Assembly (NCBI GenBank): GCA_963971535.1
Contig: OZ020589.1
Coordinates: 95,228,324-95,292,323, forward strand
Length of the DNA stretch: 64,000 nucleotides
Source: Notolepis coatsorum
Lineage: Eukaryota; Chordata; Actinopteri; Aulopiformes; Paralepididae
Reading direction: 5' to 3'
Made by a program: the position numbers and the translations under genes. The notes beneath the pieces were generated by a model that did no database searches, was not told where the DNA came from, and saw nothing but the letters and a program-made list of their open reading frames with translations. Positions 49,301-61,300 of this stretch are shown here, one piece after another. Position 1 is the stretch's first letter; the number at the start of each line of letters is the position of its first letter.

Positions 49301-52300
49301 GTACCTTCCACAGGTATGACCACTCAAGTCTGTCAAACGCCTTCATGGCATCCAAAGACAGAACTGTGGATGGAGTTGTATTGTCTTTACTGTTATCGAT
49401 TACATGCAACAGCCTCCTAAGATTATCTGCAGCCAGACGCCCCGGGATAAAACCAGTTTGATCGCAGTGTACCAATACAGACATAAATCTCTGCAGGCGA
49501 CGGGCCAGCACCTTGGCAAACACCTTTAAATCGGCCCCGAGAAGACTCAAGGGTCTATAGCTACCACAATCATTGGGATCTTTGTCCTTCTTGAGAAGTA
49601 AAGAAATCAACGCCATATTGACATCTCTTGAGAACTCCCCTTGTTCGATAGCGTAATTGATCATATCGAGCATCAATGGACCCAGTTGGTCCCAGAAAGC
49701 TAAATACACTTCGGGTGGAATACCATCCCAGCCTGGTGCCTTACCCCTCTGCATTTCAACAATAGTCTCCCTCAATTCTACGAGAGTAATCGGTCTCCCC
49801 AGTTCCTTGGCCTCTTCCTCAGAAATGTGGGGTATCTCAAGCCCGCCAATGAACGATTCAAATTTAGAGTCATCCAGATTACCCTCTGAGCTATATAACT
49901 GTGAGTAAAACTCTTTAAAAGTGTCATTGATCTTTTTCGAATCAGTAGTGACTGCACCCTGGCTCGTCCTAATCGAGGGGATATCCGAGAAATTATCATT
50001 TGAGCGTATTTTCATTGCCAATAGATGGCTAGGTCTGGAGCCGTGAAAATAGTAATTTTGTCTTGTCCTATGTATCAAGAACTCAGACTGTTGTTTAAGT
50101 ATGGAGTTTATTTCTTTTTTGACTATCTTACGTTGTGTGTTTAGTCGTTCATTATAGTCAGTTTGCAAGGATGCGTATAGGTCCGCATATAATGATTCCA
50201 GTCCTTCTAGCTTTTTTGACCGGGATTTTCGCAAATTGGAGGCAAATAGTGTGACATGACCCCTGATGAATCCTTTCAATGCGTTCCACAGGACCCTAGG
50301 GTCTTCTACTGTGCCAACGTTGATCTGCAAAAATTCAGCTAGTTTACTCCTGAACTCAGAACGGAAGTCATCGTTCTTTAGCAGGGTCGAATTAAAACGC
50401 CATCTGGGAGCTCTTGCGGAGAGCCTGCCAAAGGTTGCCGTAAGGAAAATCCCCTTGTGGTCTGAGAGAGCCAAGGGAACCAATGAGACATCGAAACTAT
50501 CAAACATATTAGGGGACGCGAATGCATAGTCAATTCGAGAGAAGCTTTTGTGTCTGGCTGACAGGTGAGAGTAATCTTTGAGGGTGGGGTTGCATAAACG
50601 CCAAAGGTCTGTGAGCCCTGTGTCTTTAGCCCACATCCTAAGGGCCTTAGAGGCCCGTTTTTGGTCGCTCGTTTCAGAGGGCCCGGACCTATCCATCTCA
50701 GCATCCCAGCACGCATTAAAATCGCCACCCACCATGAGAGCGTATCCATTAAGTTCCAACATATTCTTCGTGATTGTATTATAGAACGCTGAATCAAATG
50801 TGTTAGGAGCATACAATGCTATTATAGCCATCTTCCTATGCAAGAATTCAACTTTTGCTATAGTAATCCTTCCCTCCGTGTCCGACCATACATCCAAGAT
50901 TTTGATATCAAGGTTACGTCTTGTAACTATGACTACTCCTTTCGTCTTATCATCGGCTGAGGATGAGGAGATAACGTGATATTGCCGATTTGCCAGTCTT
51001 GACACGTCACCTACCAATAAATGCGTTTCACTAAGGAGAGCAAGGTCAATATTTCTCCTCTTCAATAGCCAAAGGACACTGGCACGCTTGTGTGGGGCGT
51101 TAAGCCCTCCTGCGTTCCAAATTAAAATATTCAATTTAGCCATGGTCGAGCTTGTATAAATGCGTAGAGAACATACCAGTGCAGCCAGGCTGAGTACAGA
51201 GGTGCCGATCCCGGCGGGCCCGGACGGTCAATCCCAGGAGTTCAGAGGAGGAACAATTACACACACATAAAACAGTACATAAAACACATAAAAATACCAC
51301 CCCAGCTACAACCCCTCCCCCTTCTACTCTAAACCCTAACCCACCCGTCCTAATATAAGGTCCCCTATACCCACTCTCCAATCCCCACCCTATGCCCCAT
51401 CCCCTGAGGATGGTCATCCTCCTATCACTTCCCACTAGAGACATGGATTAATAAGACGCTCCCCACTCCAACCCCCCTCTAGATAAACCCCTGAGTGAAC
51501 CCCCATTAGTCCAATAAACACAAATAATAATAAAATAAAATTCAATAAAGATATCGGTCAAAACCCACCTGAGCCCTGGCCCCAACATGAGACAACCATA
51601 ATGGTAAAAATAGCCATTATTAAATAATAACTCCACATCAACCTGCAGCCCTCTATTTCCGAATCTGCGCTTCAACATCACATTGTTATAGCCCAAAAGG
51701 GTATAGGAAAATTCAAAACAAAATTAAATTAAAGCATCCCAGCCGATAGTCTAAGGCAGGTTCGGGTCACAGGTTAATTGTGCAAAATTGTGTGAACAGT
51801 GTCAATTAAACCATGACAAAAAAAAGAAGGGAAAAAAGGGTTATGGTCAAAATGCACCCCTTTAGCTGTCCCTCTGATCAGGCACAACGGCTGAAATGAC
51901 ATAACCTATGTAAGAATAGAATTAAACACATTCATTAATTAATCCGGGGATGGTAATAGGCAACACCTGACACCACCTGTTATCATACATTGTTTCAATA
52001 AAGATATCGGTTGGAGCAGTTAGTCCAAGGTAGGATCGAATCACAGTTAAATTGCTCATTCAAATGCCATTAAAACAGCGACAATAATTATTATATAATT
52101 ACTCAGCATCAGCCCTGTAACCATCTACCTTGGAGTCTGCATATTAATGTCGCAACGTTATAGCATAAGTGGCTCACGAAAAATTCAAAACAAAATTAAG
52201 GCGAATCAGCAGTTAGTCCAAGGTAGAATCGGATCACATTTAAATCGCGCATACAGATGACATAAAAACAGCGACAATAGGAAAGAAAAAAGAAAGGAAA

Positions 52301-55300
52301 AGAGGGGCATGGCTAAAGTGCAGGCCATATAACCATATAGCCATGAAGTGCAAGCCATACCCGACCCAACCTGTTATCATATATTGTATATGCATATTCA
52401 ACCGACCTTGGCATCTACTTGGATCCCAACGCTCAAAAAAAAAAACCTGGATATAAAAATAAAAGCATACCAGAAGTTAGTTAGGGACTCGGTCACTCTT
52501 GAACTGTGCAAACCAATGTCCCTTTGAACAGCAACAGCAACCAAAATACGTAACCATTAACGGGTCTCGAATGTCTCAGCGCAGGCTATAGGCGAAGCCC
52601 GCTGGTTAGCCCGAGGCTAGCGCGTAAGCTAGTGATGAATCCGGATAGCACGTTAGCTTATTATGTACATTGATCAGCTAGCTCGTTAGCTTCCAAAGAG
52701 GCGATACACAAGTACGACCATGAGGTCAGCTTTAGCAAGTAACAGAAGTCATTGGGAAGCCCCGCTAGTTGGATGGGCAGAGGACAGTTAGCATGTCTGG
52801 GCATGACAGCAAGTGTTTGTGAATAGTCTACCTAATCAATGTATATAGGCCCAAACCGCCAAGTCACTCACCCTCCATTGATATCAAGCAACAGACTCGG
52901 GTGTCTCCGCGAGATATTCCTTCGCTCTAGCCAACGACCAAAACAAACGCTGACCACCGACCTTCTCCAACACAGATAATTTCGCGGGAGCGAATAACGT
53001 GGGCCTCAGGCCTAGTTTCCATAGCTTAGTCAGGACCACCTTGTACTCGGCTCTATGTGCTTGAACCTCCGGTGTAAAGTCCTCGAAAATGGCCACTTTG
53101 TGATCGCCAAGCCTCAGATTACCCCTCCTGGTACGAGCCGACCGCATGATGATTTCTCTCTGCTGGAGTCTGTTCAGCTTGACTATGATGGGCCTCGGCT
53201 CTTTGTTCACGCCGGGAGAAAACCTGCCCGCTCTGTAGGCCGATTCACAGATAGGAGGCATAGGGAGGACATCCGTCCCTAGTATCTTCTGCAGCAGTTC
53301 GGGCACGGTCTCAGAGAGACGGCCTTCACCGCTGGTCTCCGGTACTCCAACAATCCTGACGTTGTGGCGTCTATCCCGGGACTGCATCTCCTCCATTGCC
53401 GACTGTAGTTTGTTGACTTCAGCCTGCTTAGCCAGCAGGGCGGATTCAAGACCCGCCATCTTCTCACACTGTGATGATACCTCCGTCGTTAGCATGGCTA
53501 GTTCGTTAGCATTAGCCGAAGAGGCAGCGTGTATCGCCTCCATCTTGTCTGTCAGCGGTACTACCGCCAGCCGAATTTCTTCTGATATCTCACGACGGAG
53601 GCTGATACAGAAATCCGCCAACACTTTCTTCTGTGCTTCAGCGATGCGTGTCTCAGAGTCTGCGTGTAGCTTGGTCATGACCAAGAGCACAGCTTCGCTT
53701 AACTCCCCGACAGCGGGAGACGGTGCGGCCATGCTCGGCGGTGCCGGTGTCGTGCCTAATTCTTTCATGGCTCTGGTTTCCACCCCCGCCATCGTAGAAA
53801 GTCGAAAAAAGTTGATGAATGTATACTAAACACGACGACCTAGCAAACAGATAAAAAACAAATAAAAATAAAATAAAGACTAATGGGGAGAAACGTATAT
53901 TCAGCACGGTAGAAGGGAGCTCATGTGAAACACGTCTACTCCATGATCGCTCAGCTCCGCCCCCCCCAATATACTTTATTTCTATAGCTCTTCTCATACA
54001 AGAATCACAGCCCAAAGTACTTCACAGGCAGCCGTGGAATAGAAATAAAAATGAGAATAAAATAGACAGAATAAAAACAATGCAAAGAATAATAAAAAAA
54101 AACGGTAAAAACAATGCAGGTATAATAATAACAATACAAATATTGACTGATTAGACCCATTGTATAAATAATTTAACCACGGTATTGCCCGGGGGAAAAA
54201 GCCATATATCACCACATGGTACCACATTTGTACTTAAATAATACCATGGTATATAATCCAAGTTAAACCACGATACATGGTAAATCGATCACCTATCACC
54301 ATTGCAGTGACCCCAAAAAAAAACAAACACTGGAAATACCATGGTAATACATTTAATTTTTTTTTAAACTATGTTTATTGGTATTTTTTTTTCAGTTTTA
54401 CAGCATCTATGTTACAACTGTTGAGGAATTTCAATTGAATCATAGATATTACAAAAAAAAAATTGTCACATAACTCAACTTTTTTCATCATTTTCTTAGA
54501 TTGCGTTGAACACATGTCAGTGAATGTTCATATTCATTTCAGCTGGCAGTGCTTTAAGACAGCCGTTGCTAGGTGACTATTGAAAACCCATTGTAAGTGT
54601 GGCGCCCTTTTGCTAAAAGTGTAATTATTTTCTACTTTGAGCACTGGGAGTTCTCACCGCTCAATACTGAGGGCTAGATCCACAAAGAATGGATTGCACG
54701 GAGCAAGTTGCACCCTTACTTACAATTCATTATGAATTGAAAATGGGGGACCCTGATGTAAACAAGACGAAAGTCTTTCTCTGGTCTGCATCCCCTTAAC
54801 AATTGTGTGTATTGAGCTGTACTGTACCCATTCTGCAATCTGTTAATAAAACTTTCATTCATTTCAATCTGCACGGTGATTGATTGAATGAACATTTTAT
54901 TAACATATTGCAGAATGAAGCGCGGATAGGACCTGAGTGGGATAGTGTGATCCTTCCACACGCTACGCCCTCTCAGGGAGGATCCGCGCTGCCAGGTGAA
55001 AAGAAGCGGTTGATTGGCTGGACGTGTCGGAGGAAGCACGTGATAGCCTCCACTCTCCCAGATGATCTGACTGTGGGGGGTAAGTGCGCAGCGACCAGGA
55101 AGGGGATTGGGAATTGGCATACGACTAACATTGGGATGGGAGAAAATCGGAGGAAAATGGAGGGGGAAAAAGATCAATAAAAAAAAACATATTGCAGAAT
55201 GGGTAGAATACAGTACAGCTCAATACACACAATTGTTAACACATCCAGCGCCAAAAATGCTGTCCAGCCATGGCATTCATAATTCATCCACCCACCCCCG

Positions 55301-58300
55301 GTCCTGCAGCTGGACCTTAGATGTGACTGCAACGGCGGCTCAATACCGCCGCCTGGTGGATGGTCGGGCGAGTTACACTCGCAGACAGGATGTGCCATCA
55401 GTGCATCGATGAAAACCATCCGACAGTCACATCTCGTTACGGGACTCCCGACAGACACTATGTACATAATGGATCGCTTTCTAAACTTATTCTGCGTTTA
55501 TTGCACCATACAAACCGGAAATGGACCTAGGCGATCGGCGTCGTATAATTGGATCTTTCACCGCCAGTCTCATTGGCCCACGGTAAGAGGAATATAACGT
55601 TATTTTCAACCCGATTGTGCATTTCCTTGTTTGCAAACCATCTGATCAATATATCCACCCAACCTACATAAAGCAGTTACTGATGATCGGGGAATTATAA
55701 ACGTAATGAATTGTAAGTAAGGGTGCAACTTGCTCCGTGCAATCCATTCTTTGTAGATCTAGCCTGAGTGTAGTGCTAATCAGATGTTTGTACAGAGTTG
55801 TAGTATAATATGTACAGTGATACAGGTGTAAAGACAGTATGTTAGTAGTCATACTGTCTAGCAGTGTAACTAGTAAGATATGTACAGATATGTAAAAGGA
55901 CTATGTGCAGGTAAATCTTATTGGCCAAAATGTGCAGATAGTCAACTGGCAGTCGCCCTTAATGTCTGATTTAACAGAATATATATATACAGCATTTGTA
56001 CATGCTATCATACAGAACTAAGGGTCATATGCAGGTGGAATTGTTATGGTTTGTAAACAACCCCAACAGCACGACAACAGAAATGGGCAACAATAAAGTA
56101 AATCCATCCGAGGAGAATCCTTTAGCCGAGTAGGGCTCTGCAGCTTGATAATCCTTTTAGCCGAGTAGGGCTCTGCGGCTCTGCAGCTGGATAATAATCC
56201 ACTCATGGAGAAAAATAAAACTGAGAATGTCAGTAATAGAAACGTAGAAATCTACGAGGCAGAGTCCAGTAACAAGACAGAGTCTGGTAACAAAACAAAG
56301 TGACAATTCTTCAGTGTTAAGGAACACACAAAAACAGATGAAGGTATTGTCTTCAGTGTTAAGGAACACACAAAAACAGATGGAGGTATTGAGTCCAGGA
56401 TAAAACGAGGATATTAGTTCATCAAAAATAGATATCCAAAAACTCACCAAGGGCAAAGTGTAAATACGAGGCACGGGTCCACGGAGGCAGAGAGAGGAAA
56501 CAGCAGCAATGTCCAAGGGCGTACTGGAGAAAACACACAAGAGGCACAAGCAGTAGCTGGTGGTGACCAAAACGACCCGACACTGAACGTTCAGCAAACC
56601 ATGTATAAGAGGGCTCCCGTCGAGCTGATTGGTAACTCCTCTCAGGTGCGTGATGGTAATTGGCACATGGAAGCGCGCAGTACTGGGCCAGCCCTCACAG
56701 TAATATTGTATATGTAAGTATATAGAGGGGTTATATGCAGTTATATTCAGACAAATATGGATATATATGGTAAATATAGAATATAAATATGGGTATATAC
56801 AGCACTGTCGTACATTCTATCATACATTGGGTAGACTATAGTATGAGGTGGGTAGATGAGATTATTATGATTACAGTGTAGGGCAGTTGTAGACATTGAA
56901 AAGCAGTAGGTAGGTATAAAAAGAGTATAGGCAACCAAGTTCAAGTCGTACCGTATGGGTAGCAGAGCCTAGTGTGTAGGCAATAGAGTCAGAGTTCAGA
57001 GTTGATATGGGGGCGGGCAGTGCAGTTCAGTGTTTCCCCTGAAAAAAATTCAACAGCGGTGCTGTGCTGCGCGCACTCTGCCGGAATCCATATTTGTGCG
57101 TGCGCACGTGCTGCCGGAATCCATATTAGCGCACGCTGCCGGAGAAATAACTTAAAACTACCTTAGAATTGTTCGAGATAGGTTATTCATGTTCATGTTC
57201 ATGGAGTCATGTGCGTGTGAATTTGCTAGGATGTTTTTGGTGTGTCCGCTGACACTAGAAGTGCTCTGGAGGCCCAGGTAGCTGCATATTTGTACACTGC
57301 AAAAAAAAGAAATCTTATCAAGTGAAAATATCTTGTATTTGGTACAATAAGTCCAATATTGAGTAGAATTATCTTGAATTATCTTATTCCACAGATAATT
57401 TTGCTTATTTCTTTCTTGATTTTGGTCAATTTAATCTTCTTTTAAGAAAATGTTAATCTTGTTTTCTTAAAACAAGATTAAATTGACCAAAATCTGAAAA
57501 AAAGCTTAATTATCTGCCAGTGGGATAAGATAATTCAAGATAATTCTACTCAATATAGACTTATTGTACCAAATACAAGATATGTTCACTTGAATAGATA
57601 ATTTTTTTTTGCAGTGTAGTTGTAATCAAAGTAAATGTCAAGATTAATGACATGCCTCAACACTTGTACACTATTTGTATTGAACATAGATATAGATGAT
57701 TTAATAGATAATATAAATACTAACATACTAACTGTCTAACATACACAAATCATAACACTACAACAGCACTTTACACCTAAGAAGTCTCAGTGGCATAGGC
57801 TACATTCTGCCTTAGAGCATTTAATTTTCCTGGGCTTTTGAAAGAAAAGCTCCAGGGCTCTTTGGTAGGGGAATTCACATGTAGGGGGCCCATTGATGCT
57901 GAGACGCATACAAGTGGCCAGATGGTCTCCCTGCAGCCTTTTCCTCAGGTCAGTCTTTTACATTAAGCACCCCCCACAGCCCAAATTAAATGATAAAAAA
58001 TAAAAAATAAAATATATATGTATTCTTTTTATAAATCTTTTTTAATAGTCTAGTTCATAGCAGCGGCGGTCCTAATTCAGCAGCTGTGCAGCGCTGCTGC
58101 TGAATGCATATAAGGGAAACACTGCAGTTGCTGTACCAGACTGATGCAGTTGGTAAGTATGCTTTCTATGGCACACCGGTAGAAGTTTGCCAGAATCTGA
58201 GTGGACAGGTGGACTTTCCTCAGTCTCCTCAGGAAGAAGAGGCACTGGTGAGCCTTCTTGACCAGTGCTGAGGTGTTGAGGTTCCAAGAGAGGTCCTCGA

Positions 58301-61300
58301 CGGAGATGTGGACTCCCAGGAATTTGAAGATGGAGACGCACTCGACCTCCGTCCCGTTGATGTGGCTTGTGCGCTGGCTCTGGTCTTCCTGAAGTCCATG
58401 ATGAGCTGCTTGGTTTTCTTGGTCTTGAGGGCCAGGTTATTGTCACGCCGCCAGGTGCTGGACCTCCTCCCTATAGGCCGACTCACCGGTGTGTTGTCTG
58501 CAAACTTAATAATGGTGTTGGTGCCATGAATAGGAGTGATGGACAGGACAGATCTGCACTGTGTAGTTTTGGAATGAAAAAATTACCTCTACAATAAATG
58601 GTTATTTATGCAATTTGTTTCTGATCTCAACACAATTCAGAATTAAAGCTAAAAGGTGGTGGGAGGAGGGTAGGTACACCACAGCCGAACAGATCATTGA
58701 GAACCACTGATGTAGAGGACAATCCTCACTAAAATAATCTGTGGTGCAGCTTTAACACTTTGGTTGCCACTTGTTAACATGGTCAAATTTGGTTGGATGC
58801 CAGCACCCACTTCAATGATAGCATTGTGAACGCATAATCTCTGTCTTAAATTATGGCTATGTGTCTAATCTGCCCGTCGTTTATCAATGACTTGTTTGCA
58901 GTCAACATTGTCGAAACGGATTGTTTTTTAATCGGTTCATTTCCGTTTTATAGCATTTTGAAAAGCCCTCGTTTTCTTGAAAGTTTCAGGAAAATATAAA
59001 GATTCCGTGATAAACGGCATTTACTGGAATATTCTGGAATACACAAAAAACGTTGTAATTTTTCGGCCTATTTATGAATAGTTTTCAAATAAACCCTAGA
59101 TTATCGATAGTATATGTGTACTTATGCACGCTATATAAGCGATCTGAAAAATATATTCTCGTTTTCCTGATCAGCGCGCACACACACACACACACACACA
59201 CAGGGCACACGCTGATATATACTGTAGGTCAAAACAGATCCAATTACCCCAAGACTGGTAAAATAAATTGCTTACCTCAGATCAGATGTTCTCCAAAAAG
59301 ATTATTCCAATTCCTGATCGCCATTCCAAATATCGATCGTGTTTATTGATTCAGCGTTGGGTACTATAAATATGTATTCCACGTTGTTTTCCGGCTCGGC
59401 GATCACTTGGGTCTCTTCAGATGCCGCGCCGTAAAAGTAAAATGAGGAAACTGCCCCCCCCCCCCTTCATCAGTCTAATCTAATGGGGTGCAGTTACACA
59501 GGGAGAGACGATAGGGGGCGGTATTTTCCCAATTGAGCTCAGAGAGAGTCTGCAACACTAGCGTGAGGCTCGATTGATGAAATATGAATTCAAATCGCTA
59601 ATAAATAAAAAAATACGACAAACAAACGCTATATAGCGTTGCTGGCATTCAACTGGCGGCATGAACTAACGACAAAACGCGTCCGTGGCCCTCAAAGTGT
59701 TAAGGGAAGGAGATAATTCATGTTCCGTTCCTGACCTCTCTGTTCACAGAAAGTCAACTGTGTCCAGTTCAATGAAGAGGCAACCATCATGTTGTCAGGT
59801 GAGTTTCTTCTACTGTTGTAACTTAATAGGTCAGGTTACATGATTCATGTTACTGTAAGTTATAATTCATATATGTTCATATTCATTATTATTTACAGTT
59901 GAAAGCAAGGTTGGAAGAGTGTTTGTTTATTATATTTAGAGATACTATTATTTTTGCATTAGTTATTGCATTAGTTAGTAGAAATACAAGTCTCAGAATG
60001 CCTTGCGCCTAGTAACCTAGTATCCAGCTGTGTCCGATTATATTGATTGAAGTTGCCGACTGAAGAGAGCGTTTTGTGAAGTAGAGAAAAGAATGTAATG
60101 TAACATGCACACTGCACCGGATAACTTCTATATAAAGAAACTTTCGTCTTATAACCCAACGTTTGGACAGTCCATTATTTTGAAGGTAGTTATTCTACAA
60201 CCGTCATTAACTTCACCTTCACGTCAGCGAAGGCTGTTAACCCTCTCCTCGCTCAGCGTTTCCCCTAGGATGGAGTTGTCGTGTAACTTATTTTTACATT
60301 TACATTTTAAGTTCTGTATGACGAAGTCAGCAGGAAGGGTACAACTCTTACAGCTGAGTAACAATGTTCATCAAACAGTGCTGAGACTTGGGTGCTGCAG
60401 TGTTGAGTGCATAGTAGTTAAGACATTAGTATAGTAGGAAGAGTGCATGATAGTATAAGACAGTAAGAAGGTTAGTGTTTTTAGTCGACGGCGAAAGATT
60501 GCTCGGGTTTCTACTATGGTAGTAAGCCATACTGGCCATCGGTATAACTAGTAAGAGTAGGTAAGGGATATATACAGATATAGTTATATATCATCTGGCT
60601 TCGCGTCTCGCTCTGCCTACTGAGATATACCATTATCTCCAGCACCTAGTGTGCTCTGGGAAACAAAACAAATGCACCCACTTGCACGTGACCATGCCAC
60701 TCCCATGCGTGCCTCTATATTACGCCGGAAGTGGTCACGCCTCACCCTTCCTCATTCGTTTCCAACGCGGAAGCAGCTCAGATGCACTTCTTGAACTGGA
60801 GATTGTTATGAAGCGTAAGGAGAAATGAAAAGAAGACACAATGTTGGGAATTCGCCAGAAGTTCGCCAGCCCCCGGAACCTTCTCGGCACGTCCTAACAG
60901 CGTGGCGGTCCTGTCCTGTTTTTTCCTCATCGCATGACAGAGGACCGAGGGACTTCGCGCGACTGTTGGCAGTCGAGCCACGTCGCGCCCAGGTAGGGTC
61001 GGTGGTCTGTTTATCTGTGGCTTCGGCGCCTGGGCCCTGTGCGCCCTTTGAATCTCTATCTTGGCGAGATCTGACATTTCTAATTATTTTCTAATTAGGT
61101 TGTCTACATATTCCCTCGTGTCGATAACTTTTCTCCGGTGTTTGTATTTCTTCTGGGGTCGTTTTCCTTTCGCTTGATCTCGTGTCCATCCTTCCCTTTC
61201 TCTTTTATCATTGAATTGTCACTTTTTATGTTGTTTTCGATATTTTTACTTCCTTTTTCGATGTTCTTTGACCGGGAGCTCTTTTCCATGGCCGCCTACC

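Larger units (their letters stand above)
46833..53967 (-). mobile_element. Full-length L1-clade LINE, 7,135 bp, both ORFs open
   Basis: The element starts with GGGGGGGCGGAGCTGAGCG at 53967 and has a 175-base 5' UTR, ORF1 (53792-52884), a long 1.74-kb inter-ORF region, ORF2 (51143-47373), a 3' UTR and a short A tail at 46841-46833. A perfect 16-bp target duplication brackets it. An intact G-rich start, open ORFs and exact duplication suggest a recent insertion and possible competence. It lies antisense in wdr83 intron 3. Confidence 0.93.
54671..55765. mobile_element. DNA transposon with about 57-bp terminal inverted repeats
   Basis: GGCTAGATCCACAAAGAATG to ACCCTTACTTACAATTCA (54671-54729) is mirrored by GAATTGTAAGTAAGGGTGC to CTTTGTAGATCTAGCC (55708-55764). 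The sequence CTGAG adjoins both ends. The family is uncertain (Harbinger-like ends). The interior contains L2 tails and a SINE, each a later insertion. Confidence 0.75.

Noticed and set aside
56157-56666. 169-codon minus-strand ORF
   Set aside because: Low-complexity product (repeated CFCVFLNTE and TRLCLVTGLCLV), arising from a local duplication; no family recognised.
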